This document shows positions 44,649 to 53,357 of a stretch of 64,000 nt of DNA, piece by piece (position 1 is the stretch's first letter; every line of letters starts with the position of its first letter). Below the pieces are notes generated by a model. It saw only the letters and a program-made list of their open reading frames with translations. It had not been told where the DNA came from and did no database searches. Source of the DNA: Burkholderiales bacterium. GTDB lineage: Bacteria; Pseudomonadota; Gammaproteobacteria; Burkholderiales; Burkholderiaceae_C. The stretch lies in the NCBI GenBank assembly GCA_016185015.1, contig JACPOI010000016.1:89354-153353 (forward strand), read 5' to 3'. The translations under genes and the position numbers were made by a program.

Positions 44649-46487
44649 ATGACGCTTGACCTCATCTACAGCACCGCGCTCCTGCTCGCCTTGTCGGCGC
44701 TGTACGAGTTCAATCTCCGCGTCTGGGGCGAGCGCGTGGGCGCGGCCCGCATCTGCTCCGGCCTGGTCTTTGGCGCCATCTGCATCTTCGGCATGCTGCA
44801 CCCGGCCAATCTGGCCCCCGGTGTGATCTTCGATGCCCGCTCGGCCATCCTGGGCGTGGCCGGCATCTTCGGCGGCCCGCTGGTGGCCATCATTGCCGGT
44901 CTCATCGCCGCGGCCTACCGCCTGTGGCTGGGCGGCGCTGGCGCCGTGGTCGGCGTGGCTGTCATCACCACCTCGGTGCTCTTCGGCCTGGCCATGCGCC
45001 ACGCCCTGTACCGCGGCTGGGCCCATCCCAAGCTGCTGGACTTCCTGGTGTTCGGCGTGCTGCTACACATCGTCTGCCTGGGCTGGTTCCTGCTGCTGCC
45101 GATGCAGCACCTGCAGAAGCTGCTGGAGACGCTGGCCCTGCCCTACCTCTTCGTGCTGGCCCCGAGCACGGCCCTGCTGGCCCTGCTCTTGCACGACCTG
45201 CAGGAACAGCGAAAATCCAAGCAGGCGCTGGCGCGCAGCGAAGCCTTGCGCCGCGCCATCACCCGGGCCTCGCCCGACCTGCTCTTCGTACTCGACGAGG
45301 ACGGCCGTTACGTGGAAGTCATCTCGCCCGAGGAGCGGCTGCTCTACGCGCCGATTTCGGAAACCATCGGCAAACGCATGGACGAGGTGCTGCCCGCCTC
45401 CGAGGCCAAGCGGTTCCACGAATTCCTGCTCCAGACGCTGAAAGCCGGCACACCGCAGAAGATCGATTACGAGCTCGATACCCAGGGCGGACGGCATGTG
45501 TTCGAGGGGCGAGCCCAGACGCTGGACGTGCGGGTGGAGGGCAAACGCGCTGTGGTCTTCGTGGCCCGGGACGTCACCGAGCGCGTCAAGGCCGAGCAGG
45601 ACCAACGTGTTGCCGCCGTCGCCTTCGAATCACGCCAGGCCATGCTGGTGAGCGACGCGGGTTCCGTCATCCTGCGGGCCAACCAGGCCTTCCTGGACCT
45701 GCTGGGCTACAGCCGTGAAGAACTGATCGGCCGCAAGACCAGCTCGCTACGCTCGGGCCGGCACGATGCCGCCTTCTACGACGCCTTGTGGGAGTCCATC
45801 CGCAAGACCGGCAAGTGGGAAGGTGAGATGTGGGACCAGCGCAAGAGCGGTGACCTCGTCCCGCTGTGGACCACGATCACCGCGGTGCGTGACGAGCAAG
45901 GCAAGGTGACGCACTACGTGGCAGCCATGAGCGATATCTCCGAGCGCAAGCTGCAGGAGGAACAGATCCGCAGCATCGCCTTCTACGACCCGCTCACCGC
46001 CCTGCCCAACCGGCGCCTGCTGCTCGAACGCCTGCAGCGCGCCCTGACGCTGACGCGCCGCAATGGCCAGCACGGCGCCCTGCTCTTCGTGGACGTGGAC
46101 AATTTCAAGCATATCAACGACGAACACGGCCACCACGCGGGTGACCTGCTGCTGCAGGAGATCGCCAGCCGGCTGAGCCGCGTGGTGCGCGAGGCCGACA
46201 CGGTGGCGCGTATCGGGGGGGACGAGTTCGTGATCGTGCTGGAGCACCTCAACGAGGAGCCCACGCTGGCCCGCACTGAAGCCCGCCAGATCGCCGCCAA
46301 AGCCCTGCTCGCCATGGCCAAGCCGTATGACCTGCAAGGCCTGGCCTACCAGTCCAGCGGCAGCATCGGCATCGCCATGTTCAACGCCACGGAAGTCGAC
46401 CTGGATGTGCTCATGCGCCACGCCGACGAAGCCATGTACCAGGCCAAGCACGCGGGCAAGAACACCGTGCACATGCACGAGGACTGA
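44649..46487 (+). CDS. 5TM-type sensor PAS-PAS-GGDEF diguanylate cyclase
   Basis: A 612-residue membrane cyclase. The N-terminal region of about 190 residues has five to six helices of the 5TMR-LYT/MASE type (LIYSTALLLALSALYEFNLRVW, then GVAGIFGGPLVAIIAGLIAAAYRLWLGG). Two PAS domains follow, SPDLLFVLDEDGRYVEVIS and ESRQAMLVSDAGSVILRANQAF, then GGDEF with the intact motif in ARIGGDEFVIVLEHL. It would synthesise cyclic di-GMP in response to a membrane or cytosolic signal. The start at 44649 opens directly onto the first helix; ATG codons at 44604 and 44610 are alternatives. It is alone on its strand. Confidence 0.9.
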   Translation: MTLDLIYSTALLLALSALYEFNLRVWGERVGAARICSGLVFGAICIFGMLHPANLAPGVIFDARSAILGVAGIFGGPLVAIIAGLIAAAYRLWLGGAGAVVGVAVITTSVLFGLAMRHALYRGWAHPKLLDFLVFGVLLHIVCLGWFLLLPMQHLQKLLETLALPYLFVLAPSTALLALLLHDLQEQRKSKQALARSEALRRAITRASPDLLFVLDEDGRYVEVISPEERLLYAPISETIGKRMDEVLPASEAKRFHEFLLQTLKAGTPQKIDYELDTQGGRHVFEGRAQTLDVRVEGKRAVVFVARDVTERVKAEQDQRVAAVAFESRQAMLVSDAGSVILRANQAFLDLLGYSREELIGRKTSSLRSGRHDAAFYDALWESIRKTGKWEGEMWDQRKSGDLVPLWTTITAVRDEQGKVTHYVAAMSDISERKLQEEQIRSIAFYDPLTALPNRRLLLERLQRALTLTRRNGQHGALLFVDVDNFKHINDEHGHHAGDLLLQEIASRLSRVVREADTVARIGGDEFVIVLEHLNEEPTLARTEARQIAAKALLAMAKPYDLQGLAYQSSGSIGIAMFNATEVDLDVLMRHADEAMYQAKHAGKNTVHMHED

Positions 46488-46499
46488 GTGCAAGGGCGC

Positions 46500-47180
46500 T
46501 CAGGCGCCGACTTCCTGCGCGGTGAGCGTGTAGTCCGTGCGGTAGAGCGCGCTGACGATGCCCCGGGCACCTCGCGCCGCCAGCTGTGTCTTGCCGAGTT
46601 CGGTCTCGGCCAGGGCTTCCAGGCTCTGCTGGTCGTAGCCTGTGACGAGCAGCGCCCAGTCCACACCGGCATCGGCCCCGCGGATGCGTTGCTCGTTCGT
46701 CATCTGGGCTGTGAGCGTGCCTTCCAGCAGGTGCACGCTGCCCAGGCCAGGGCGCGCCGGCAACTGTGGCAGCCAGTCCTGGAGAAGCCATTCACGCAAG
46801 GCGGCCTGTTGGTCTGCAGCAGGTGAAAACCGCAGCAGCAGGCCGAGATGGCCCAGCCCCAGGCCGTACGAGCCGACGACCGAACACAGGCCTCGCGTCA
46901 TGCCGCGGTAGTGCGGCATCATCTTCGAGGTCCAGGGGCTCGGGTGGTTCAGGCGCTGCAGATAGGCGTCGGACGACAGTGTTGCGAGTTGCGCCACTTC
47001 GTACAGCACGCAGTACCTGGGCTGCCCGCTCAGTGCCACCCAGCGTGTGCCCCGCAGGAAACCCGGAATGGACAGGCGCTCGGGCAGATGCTCATGGGTA
47101 TGCCAGTCGTCGTGCTCGGCGATCGCCTCCGGGGCGACGTCGAAGGACAGCAGCATGGCGGCCAAACCAAGCAGGGGCAT
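46500..47180 (-). CDS. Dimeric alpha/beta-barrel (EthD-like) hypothetical protein
   Basis: A 226-residue protein with two apparently related halves. Near the N-terminus is DWHTHEHLPERLSIPGFLRGTRWVAL, typical of EthD/DUF4286-like ferredoxin-fold proteins; the second half has LREWLLQDWLPQLPARPGLGSVHLLEG, an equivalent strand-helix layout. No signal peptide is convincing. The start at 47180 has GGAG nine bases upstream; a GTG at 47210 is an alternative. Function unknown. It is downstream of the small membrane gene and may share its promoter. Confidence 0.6.
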   Translation of the reverse strand: MPLLGLAAMLLSFDVAPEAIAEHDDWHTHEHLPERLSIPGFLRGTRWVALSGQPRYCVLYEVAQLATLSSDAYLQRLNHPSPWTSKMMPHYRGMTRGLCSVVGSYGLGLGHLGLLLRFSPAADQQAALREWLLQDWLPQLPARPGLGSVHLLEGTLTAQMTNEQRIRGADAGVDWALLVTGYDQQSLEALAETELGKTQLAARGARGIVSALYRTDYTLTAQEVGA

Positions 47181-47221
47181 ACGTGTGACTCCGTGGAAAG
47201 GTGAATTCACTTCACGATGGA

Positions 47222-47506
47222 TCAGGCATCGTTGCCCGGGGCCTGCGATTCGTATTCAATGCCCCCGATGTATGGGACCATGTAGTTGTAGATGGCACAC
47301 CCGATGGCGACCATCACGTAACCAAACACCAGATAAAAAACCGGGAACAGCACAAACATGAACATCGGCGGCCCCATGCCTTCCGGCGTCATCATGCCCG
47401 CAAACAGCATGAAGGGAACGACGAACACGAGCGAACCGAGTGCCATGAGCACGGCGAAGACCTTGGCGTTCTGGTGAGGGGAAAACCTGGCGATTTGTTG
47501 TTTCAT
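47222..47506 (-). CDS. Small two-helix membrane protein (94 aa)
   Basis: Residues 14-37 (AKVFAVLMALGSLVFVVPFMLFAG) and 44-75 (GPPMFMFVLFPVFYLVFGYVMVAIGCAIYNY) are hydrophobic, and the C-terminus GIEYESQAPGNDA is acidic. It resembles DUF3566-like small membrane proteins, but I am not sure of this. The gene has its own predicted promoter with the dyad at 47632-47651, the same site type as in front of the cyclase at 6487-7647. The EthD-like gene follows 41 bases downstream. Confidence 0.65.
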   Translation of the reverse strand: MKQQIARFSPHQNAKVFAVLMALGSLVFVVPFMLFAGMMTPEGMGPPMFMFVLFPVFYLVFGYVMVAIGCAIYNYMVPYIGGIEYESQAPGNDA

Positions 47507-47606
47507 GGGGTGGCGCCTCCCTGCGCCTGCTTTGTATCGACCGTGGACCGTTTGGCATGCGCAGCGCAACTGGAACGGAAATCGCCAAGCTGCACCTGCC
47601 GTCCGG

Positions 47607-47651
47607 ATTCTAGGGAGGTCTGGTGCCAGCGCCTATCCCCCAAAAGGGTCA
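47607..47651 (-). promoter_or_regulatory. Predicted activator dyad plus -10 hexamer upstream of the small membrane gene
   Basis: CCTATCCCCCAAAAGGGTCA (plus strand, 47632-47651) is nearly identical to the word at 7801-7820. On the minus strand, 19 bases separate it from TAGAAT (47607-47612). Both gap length and -10 match are shared with the other site, while the sequence in between differs. Confidence 0.5.
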
Positions 47652-47672
47652 GTGCCGACTGGAGGAAACCGG

Positions 47673-48053
47673 CTACTGCATGGAATGCAGGCCGATCCGG
47701 TTGCCCTCGGTGTCGACCAGCAGGGCCATGTGGCCATAGGGACCGAGGGAGGTTTTCCCCCGCTGCAACTGGCCCCCGTATTTCACCGCCCGGGCGGCTT
47801 CGACAGCGCAGTCGGTGCAGCTGAAATACACGAGTGTGCTGTTGCCACCGGCCGATACACCCGGCATCTTCGCCAGGGTGCCGGAAGCACCGTAGACATT
47901 CGAGTCCATGGGGAAGGACCACATCTCGATCGCAGAACCAGGGTCGGGGCTCTCCAGGCGCGTCAGCGCCACGCCCAGCACGCCTTCATAAAAAGCCTTG
48001 GCGCGTTGCATGTCGTTCACGTAGATCTCGAACCAGCCGATGGGATTGCTCAT
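47673..48053 (-). CDS. VOC family protein (glyoxalase/bleomycin-resistance type)
   Basis: A 126-residue single-domain VOC protein: GWFEIYVNDMQRAKAFYEGVLG at the N-terminus, IEMWSFPMD in the middle and GGQLQRGKTSLGPYGHMALLVDTEGNRIGLHSM at the C-terminus, where metal ligands usually occur. It is the last gene of the sigma-factor operon, 49 bases after the ECF gene. The substrate is unknown; family members include lyases, dioxygenases and antibiotic-binding proteins. Confidence 0.85.
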   Translation of the reverse strand: MSNPIGWFEIYVNDMQRAKAFYEGVLGVALTRLESPDPGSAIEMWSFPMDSNVYGASGTLAKMPGVSAGGNSTLVYFSCTDCAVEAARAVKYGGQLQRGKTSLGPYGHMALLVDTEGNRIGLHSMQ

Positions 48054-48102
48054 GATGGACTCCTTTGCGCTTGAAAAAAGAGGGGGGCCGTCTGGATACT
48101 GC

Positions 48103-49404
48103 TCAATGCAGGGATGCGCTGCCGCCATCCAGGGCCAGCGCGCGCTCCAGCAAGAGCGCGCGTTCGCGCTGGTTCTGGGTGAGCGCCGCCGCGCGTTCGA
48201 ACTCGGCTTTCGCCTCGACGCTGCGGCCCAGCCGGGCCAGCAGGTCGCCGCGCACGCTGGGCAGCCACTGGTAGTTCTGCAGGGCCTTGTCGTCGCGCAG
48301 GGTGTCGATGATGGCCAGGCCCGCCTCGGGGCCCTGGGCCATGGCCACGGCCACCGCGCGGTTGAGCTCGACCACGGGCGAGGGCGCGGCCTGGGCCAGG
48401 GCGTCGTAGAGCGTGGCGATGCGCTGCCAGTCGGTGTCTGCCGCCAGCGCGGCGCGCGCGTGGCAGGCGGCAATGGCGGCCTGCAGCGCATAGGGCCCCA
48501 GGGCCTGCCCCTGCTGCGCGCTCAGAGCCTCGGCGCGCGCCAGCGCGGCCAGGCCGCGGCTGATGAGCAGGTGGTCCCACTGGGTACGGTCCTGGTCCAG
48601 CAGCAGCACGGGGCGGCCCTGCGCATCGGTGCGCGCCGCGATGCGCGAGGCCTGCAACTCCATAAGGGCCAGCAGGCCTTGCACCTCGGGCTCTTGCTGT
48701 GCCAGTTCGGCCAGCATGCGGCCCAGGCGCAGGGCTTCGTCCACCAGCGCGGGACGCATCCAGTCCTCGCCGGCGGTGGCCGTGTAGCCCTCGTTGAAGA
48801 CCAGGTAGACCACCTCCAGCACCGAGGCCAGGCGTTCGCCCAGCGCCGGGCTGCGCGGCAGCTCATAGGGCACGCGCGCCTCCTGCAGGATGCGCTTGGC
48901 GCGCACGATGCGCTGCGCCAGCGTGGACTCGCTCACCAGGAAAGCGCGCGCGATCTCGTGCGTGCTCAGGCCCGCGATCAGCTTGAGCGTCAGCGCGGCC
49001 CGCATCTCGGCCTTGAGCACCGGGTGGCAAGCCGTAAAGATCAGGCGCAGCAGGTCGTCGCCGATCTCGTCCTGCCGCGCGGCATCGAGCGCGTCGACGA
49101 AGTCGGGCACGACCAGCGCCTCTTGCGCCTCCAGGTCCAGGCCGATCTGCTCCAGCGCGCTGTCCTGCACCTTGTGGCGGCGCAGCAGGTCGAGCGCGCG
49201 GTGTTTGGCCGTAGTCATGAGCCAGGCGCCGGGGTTGAGCGGCACGCCGTCACGAGGCCAGTGCTCCAGCGCCGCCACCAGGGCGTCCTGCGCGGCCTCT
49301 TCGGCCTGGCCAATGTCGCGCAGCAAACGCGCCACCACCGCCACGATGCGCGCGGACTCGATGCGCCAGACGGCGGCGATGGCATCGTGGGTGGCGGAAT
49401 GCAT
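48103..49404 (-). CDS. ECF42-type RNA polymerase sigma factor with C-terminal helical extension
   Basis: A 433-residue sigma-70 family protein. Region 2 includes AWLMTTAKHRALDLLRRHK and region 4 includes LKLIAGLSTHEIARAFLVSESTLAQRIVRAKRIL. Unlike ordinary ECF factors of about 200 residues, it has a long C-terminal region from LASVLEVVYLVFNEGY onwards with TPR-like helices (AELERAAALTQNQRE-type), which is the hallmark of ECF42. Members are typically linked to DGPF/YCII proteins, as here. No anti-sigma factor is encoded nearby. The start at 49404 lies 10 bases after the VOC gene upstream. Confidence 0.88.
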   Translation of the reverse strand: MHSATHDAIAAVWRIESARIVAVVARLLRDIGQAEEAAQDALVAALEHWPRDGVPLNPGAWLMTTAKHRALDLLRRHKVQDSALEQIGLDLEAQEALVVPDFVDALDAARQDEIGDDLLRLIFTACHPVLKAEMRAALTLKLIAGLSTHEIARAFLVSESTLAQRIVRAKRILQEARVPYELPRSPALGERLASVLEVVYLVFNEGYTATAGEDWMRPALVDEALRLGRMLAELAQQEPEVQGLLALMELQASRIAARTDAQGRPVLLLDQDRTQWDHLLISRGLAALARAEALSAQQGQALGPYALQAAIAACHARAALAADTDWQRIATLYDALAQAAPSPVVELNRAVAVAMAQGPEAGLAIIDTLRDDKALQNYQWLPSVRGDLLARLGRSVEAKAEFERAAALTQNQRERALLLERALALDGGSASLH

Positions 49405-49414
49405 GCGGGCAGCG

Positions 49415-49828
49415 TCAGGCGGTGGCGGCCGGGAAGGCCGCCATGTCCATATAGGCCAGTTCCCAGACATGGCCGTCCGGGTCCTCGAAGCCGTGCTGGT
49501 ACATGAAGCCGTGGTCCACCGCCGTGCGGGGCACCGTGCCACCGGCGGCCCAGGCCTTTTTCACCTGCGTGTCCACCTCGTCACGGCTCTTGCAGGAAAG
49601 GCAGATCAGCACCTCCGTGGTCTTGCGCGCGTCGGCCAGGGGCTTGTTCGTGAAGGTCTGGCAGAAGGGTTCGGTCAGCAGCATGACGTAGATATCCTCG
49701 CTGATGACCATGCAGGCCGCCTTCTCGTCGGTGAACTGCGGGTTGAAGCTGTAGCCCAGGGCGCCGAAGAAGGCCTTGGAGCGCGGCAGGTCGCGCACGG
49801 GCAGGTTGATGTAGATCTGCTGGTTCAT
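49415..49828 (-). CDS. VOC family protein
   Basis: A 137-residue protein with MNQQIYINLPVRDLPRSKAFFGALGYSFNPQFTD and, at the C-terminus, DHGFMYQHGFEDPDGHVWELAYMDM, the typical glyoxalase-fold ends. It resembles the PhnB/lactoylglutathione-lyase-like group found in ECF42 operons. It lies between the SRPBCC gene and the sigma factor. The substrate is unknown. Confidence 0.87.
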   Translation of the reverse strand: MNQQIYINLPVRDLPRSKAFFGALGYSFNPQFTDEKAACMVISEDIYVMLLTEPFCQTFTNKPLADARKTTEVLICLSCKSRDEVDTQVKKAWAAGGTVPRTAVDHGFMYQHGFEDPDGHVWELAYMDMAAFPAATA

Positions 49829-49854
49829 GATGGACTCCTTTTCTTGGTCTGGGG

Positions 49855-50382
49855 TCAGCCGCGTTCGGCAATTAGCTGGAGGCTGGCCAGGCCAGCCTCG
49901 AAGTCGCGGCCGATCATGGCGTCCATATTGATGAAGACGCCCATGAGCTTGGCGATGAAGGGGCAGGCGCCCTCCATGGCCCAGGTCACCTCGGTGCCCT
50001 GGCCGCGCGGCACCAGGGTGAAGGTGATCTGGTTGTGTGCCTCCATGGGCGCGCTCATGTCCAGGCGCATGCCGACCTGGGAGGGCGCGCTGTCCGTGAT
50101 CTCCAGGCTGCCCTCGCCCACGTCCTTGTTGCCCTTGAAGGCGTAACGCGCCCCGGGGCCGGCGGCCGGGCCGCTGTAGCTGCCCTGCATGGCGGGGTCC
50201 TTCTTGTCATAGGGGTTCCAGGTGTTGAAGGCGCGCATGTTGTTGATGAGCGCGTGCAGCTTGTCGGGCGGCGCCTGTATCAGCAGGCTGCGCCGCAGGG
50301 TGAAGGTATCGGGCCGCGTGGCGGCAAACACCAGCAGGCCGGCGATGGCCAGCGCGACGACGATGAGGATGTTCCTGGTCAT
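49855..50382 (-). CDS. SRPBCC (polyketide cyclase/START-like) family protein
   Basis: A 175-residue protein with an N-terminal hydrophobic helix (NILIVVALAIAGLLVFAATRP), likely an anchor, followed by an SRPBCC domain: FTLRRSLLIQAPPDKLHALINNMRAFNTWNPYDKKDP and the C-terminal long helix DFEAGLASLQLIAERG. The hydrophobic cavity of this fold binds lipids or other apolar ligands. Start at 50382; an upstream in-frame extension overlaps the YCII gene. It is a member of the same operon as the sigma factor. Confidence 0.85.
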   Translation of the reverse strand: MTRNILIVVALAIAGLLVFAATRPDTFTLRRSLLIQAPPDKLHALINNMRAFNTWNPYDKKDPAMQGSYSGPAAGPGARYAFKGNKDVGEGSLEITDSAPSQVGMRLDMSAPMEAHNQITFTLVPRGQGTEVTWAMEGACPFIAKLMGVFINMDAMIGRDFEAGLASLQLIAERG

Positions 50383-50396
50383 GATGTTGGCTCCTT

Positions 50397-50780
50397 TCAG
50401 CGGCTCACGCTGGCAAAGTCTTCCATCTCGTAGAGACGGCGCACCTCGATCTCGGCGGCCATGCCCTCGCCCACGGGGTTGGGAAAGCGCCGGGTCCACT
50501 CCAGCGCCTCTTCGCGCGAGCGCACCTGGATCAGGGTGTAACCGGCGATCAGCTCCTTGCTTTCGGTGAACGGCCCGTCGATGACCTGGCGGTCCTTGGC
50601 GCCGTAGCGGATGCGCCAGCCCTGCGAACTGGGTGCCAGGCCCGAGGCGTCGAGCAGCACGCCAGCTCGGGCCAACTCCTCATGGAAAGTGCCCATCACG
50701 GCCATGAGTTCGGCCATATTGGGCGGAAACTGGCCGGCCTCGGTCGTGGGCGTGGCTTTGACGATGATCATGTATCGCAT
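50397..50780 (-). CDS. YCII-related (DGPF domain) protein
   Basis: A 127-residue ferredoxin-fold protein of the YCII/DGPF group. It starts MRYMIIVKATPTTEAGQ and carries the signature IDGPFTESKELIAGYTLIQVRSREEALEW. The family is strongly associated with ECF42 sigma factors, of which the regulated gene lies three positions downstream. Enzymatic function is not established. It is 14 bases upstream of the SRPBCC gene. Confidence 0.9.
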   Translation of the reverse strand: MRYMIIVKATPTTEAGQFPPNMAELMAVMGTFHEELARAGVLLDASGLAPSSQGWRIRYGAKDRQVIDGPFTESKELIAGYTLIQVRSREEALEWTRRFPNPVGEGMAAEIEVRRLYEMEDFASVSR

Positions 50781-50893
50781 GTCTGCGCTCCTTCAGTGAA
50801 TTGCCACCGGAAAATTCCGGCTGACAAACCCACGACGAACGAGGACCGGCGAATTCGACAATTCCGGCCGGGAAAAACCCAAACCCGGCGACC

Positions 50894-51250
50894 TCAGTCC
50901 TCGTAGCAGGGCCCGACGCCGCGCACTTCCACGGTGCACCACTCGGCGGCCGGGCACTGCTGGGCCAGGGCCACGGCCTCGGCCCGGGTCTTGCAATCGA
51001 TCAGGAAAAAGCCGCCCACCATTTCCTTGGCTTCGGCAAAGGGGCCGTCGGTGAGCTGGGTGCGGCCTTCGCGCACCTGCACGCGCACGGCGCGCTCCTG
51101 CGAGGCCAGGGACTCCACCGCCAGCAGCTGGCCGCGCGCGCGCAGATCGTCGGCGAACTTGAGCATGCGGCCATAGACTTCGCGGCCTTCGGCCTCGGTG
51201 CGCGTGCGTCGCTGGCCGGTGGGCTCGACCATCAAGAGCATGTAGGGCAT
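50894..51250 (-). CDS. YCII-related (DGPF domain) protein, second copy
   Basis: A 118-residue paralogue of the downstream YCII protein, with TDGPFAEAKEMVGGFFLIDCKTRAEAVALAQQCP in the same position. It begins MPYMLLMVEPTGQRR and ends RGVGPCYED. The gap of 113 bases to the next YCII gene could carry an internal promoter. It is the first gene of the ECF42 locus as read here. Confidence 0.88.
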   Translation of the reverse strand: MPYMLLMVEPTGQRRTRTEAEGREVYGRMLKFADDLRARGQLLAVESLASQERAVRVQVREGRTQLTDGPFAEAKEMVGGFFLIDCKTRAEAVALAQQCPAAEWCTVEVRGVGPCYED

Positions 51251-51329
51251 GGGGGCTAACTCCCGGATGTCGGAGGGAGACGGGTGTCTCGGATGCGCGC
51301 CATCATAGCCTCGGCGTCTTGCCCCTGCT

Positions 51330-52439
51330 TCAACCGAACAGGGCCTGCATGTCGATGGACGAACGTGCGCCCAGCGCGGCCGCATCCTTGGCCAGCCAGG
51401 CCAGGGTGCGCTCTCGGCCCTGCTGCTGCAGCAGTTGCAGGAAGGGGCCGTGCGGCAGCAGCTTGCTGTCGCTGCGGCCCAGGCTTTCGAGTTCGCTGGT
51501 GTCGATCATGTGAAAGCGCATGTCCAGCAGGCGCTGTTCCAGCCGGCCATGGCCGAAGCGCGATGCCGCGGCAAACTGGGTGGCGTGGGCGAACATGCGC
51601 ATCTCGCGCAGGAGGTTGGCGCTGAAGCCCAGCTCGGCGATGCGGGTTTCGATCTCGGGCACCGTGGCGGGTGTGCCCTCGCGACGCAGCGGGTTGAGCA
51701 GCACCAGCAGCACGTCGCGCGCCTCGCATTCATAGAACAGCGGGAAGACGGCCGGGTTGGCGGTGTAGCCGCCGTCCCAGTAGGCTTCGCCGTCGATCAC
51801 CACGGTGCGGTGGATCTTGGGCAGGCAGGCCGAGGCCAGCATCACGTCCACGTCGAGCTCGGTTTCGCGAAACACGCGCAGCTTGCCGGTGCTCACCTGC
51901 GTGGTGCCGATGAACAGCTTGAAGGGGCTGTGGGCACGCAGCTGCGCAAAGTCGACCTGCTCGGCCAGCAGGTCGCGCAGGGGGTTGAGGTCGAAGGGGT
52001 TGAGCTGGGTGGGCGAGAACTGGCCGGCCCAGCTGGAGAACAGCTTGCCCGCGGGCGAGAAGGCGATGGAGTCACCCTTGCGCCGGGTCATCAGGCCCCA
52101 GGGCATCTGCTTGCCCAGTTCGGTCCAGAATTTTGCAAGCGCGTCCCGGGCGCCCGCGCGGCCGCCCTGCAGCCAGCCATGGGCGAAGACCACGGCGTTC
52201 ATGGCGCCGGCGCTGCTGCCGCTCAGGCCTTCGAATTCGATGCGCGGGTCGTCGAGCAGCGCATCCAGCACGCCCCAGGTGAAGGCGCCATGCGCGCCGC
52301 CGCCCTGCAAGGCCAAGTTGAGACGTACCGGCGCGGGCGTACGGGGGCCGGACAGGGCCCGCTTCCATGAGGCGAGCAGGCCGCTCTCGGGCGGGGTGCC
52401 GGGCTCTGCGCCGGCGGGCGTGGTTTCACTCTCGGCCAA
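51330..52439 (-). CDS. Patatin-like phospholipase family protein (second patatin)
   Basis: A 369-residue patatin. The oxyanion segment is LALQGGGAHGAFTWGVLDAL near residue 43, the nucleophile lies in GSSAGAMNA near residue 75, and the catalytic Asp in WDGGYTANPA near residue 218. The start is TTG at 52439; it is supported by AAGGAG six bases upstream, and the next in-frame ATG lies past the nucleophile. No signal peptide is present. It is of a different subgroup from the patatin at 3092-4357. It stands between the ECF42 operon and FTR1 on the same strand. Confidence 0.87.
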   Translation of the reverse strand: MAESETTPAGAEPGTPPESGLLASWKRALSGPRTPAPVRLNLALQGGGAHGAFTWGVLDALLDDPRIEFEGLSGSSAGAMNAVVFAHGWLQGGRAGARDALAKFWTELGKQMPWGLMTRRKGDSIAFSPAGKLFSSWAGQFSPTQLNPFDLNPLRDLLAEQVDFAQLRAHSPFKLFIGTTQVSTGKLRVFRETELDVDVMLASACLPKIHRTVVIDGEAYWDGGYTANPAVFPLFYECEARDVLLVLLNPLRREGTPATVPEIETRIAELGFSANLLREMRMFAHATQFAAASRFGHGRLEQRLLDMRFHMIDTSELESLGRSDSKLLPHGPFLQLLQQQGRERTLAWLAKDAAALGARSSIDMQALFG

Positions 52440-52542
52440 GTCAGCTCCTTGTGGGGGCAGGACGTCTGGCGACGTCGTCGGATCAGGGTTAACCCGGATC
52501 GATCATAAGCCCCGGCGAGCCAGCGTGCCGGATGTTCCTTGC

Positions 52543-53310
52543 CTAGGTGGTGCTACCTACCGCGTGGCGGTCACGCCAGAGTGTGAGTGCCAGCCAGCCC
52601 AGCGGCACCAGCACCAGGCCGTAGGACAGCCAGGTGCCGTACTCGCCTTCGGGGCCGTAGGGCTCGGTGGCGAGGTGCCAGTAGGCGTTGTCCAGCGGCA
52701 GCACGCCGGCTTCGGTGAACTCGTGGAAGGCGTAGAGCGCCAGCTGCAGCACGAATAGGCCCAGGAATATGGCCGTGACCTGGAAGAAGCGGCCCAGGTT
52801 GACGCGCTGCCCGTAACGCGACCAGGCCCAGGCCAGGGCCGCCGCCAGCAGCACCCCGAGCAAGGCGCCGGCGATCATGGCCGTGGCGTCGCTCTGCCCC
52901 ATGAGGGAGGCGACCATGAAGGCGGTCTCCATGCCTTCGCGCGTGATCATCAGCAGCGTGAAGCCGGCGATGGCCAGGTAGGCGCCGGTGCCGGTGCGCG
53001 CGGCGGCCGCGTCGATGCGGTCGCGGATGTTGCCGCTCAGCTGCCGGGCCGCCTTGCTCATGTAGACCATCATGGTGATGACCATCGCCGCGGCCACCAG
53101 GGCCAGCAGGCCTTCGTACAGAGGTGTCACCACCATCTCGCGCAGCAGCACGGCCGCCACCACGCTGAGCACCAGGGCCAGGCCGGTGCCGACATACACG
53201 GCCGGCGCCAGCGCGGAGCGGCCGGTCTTGCGCAGATAGGCCAGGGTGATGGCAACGATGAGGAAGGCTTCGATGCCTTCGCGCAGGGCAATGACCAGGG
53301 TTTCGAACAT
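52543..53310 (-). CDS. FTR1 family iron permease
   Basis: A 255-residue inner-membrane protein with seven helices and both iron-transport REGxE motifs: REGIE near residue 10 and REGME near residue 130. Family members import ferric or ferrous iron, normally with a periplasmic partner (EfeO, EfeB or a copper protein). No partner gene is adjacent. The upstream sequence 53336-53357 resembles a Fur box, so expression is probably raised when iron is scarce. Confidence 0.93.
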   Translation of the reverse strand: MFETLVIALREGIEAFLIVAITLAYLRKTGRSALAPAVYVGTGLALVLSVVAAVLLREMVVTPLYEGLLALVAAAMVITMMVYMSKAARQLSGNIRDRIDAAAARTGTGAYLAIAGFTLLMITREGMETAFMVASLMGQSDATAMIAGALLGVLLAAALAWAWSRYGQRVNLGRFFQVTAIFLGLFVLQLALYAFHEFTEAGVLPLDNAYWHLATEPYGPEGEYGTWLSYGLVLVPLGWLALTLWRDRHAVGSTT

Positions 53311-53335
53311 GGTGGAACCGTTGGGGTGGTTATTT

Positions 53336-53357
53336 AGTGAGAATAGTTCTTATTACA
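53336..53357 (-). promoter_or_regulatory. Candidate Fur box upstream of FTR1
   Basis: On the minus strand the text reads TGTAATAAGAACTATTCTCACT (split here as TGTAATAAGAA and CTATTCTCACT), which matches the AATAATGATAA/ATTCTCA style of proteobacterial Fur boxes. It lies 26-47 bases before the FTR1 start, where a bound repressor would cover the promoter. Confidence 0.6.
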
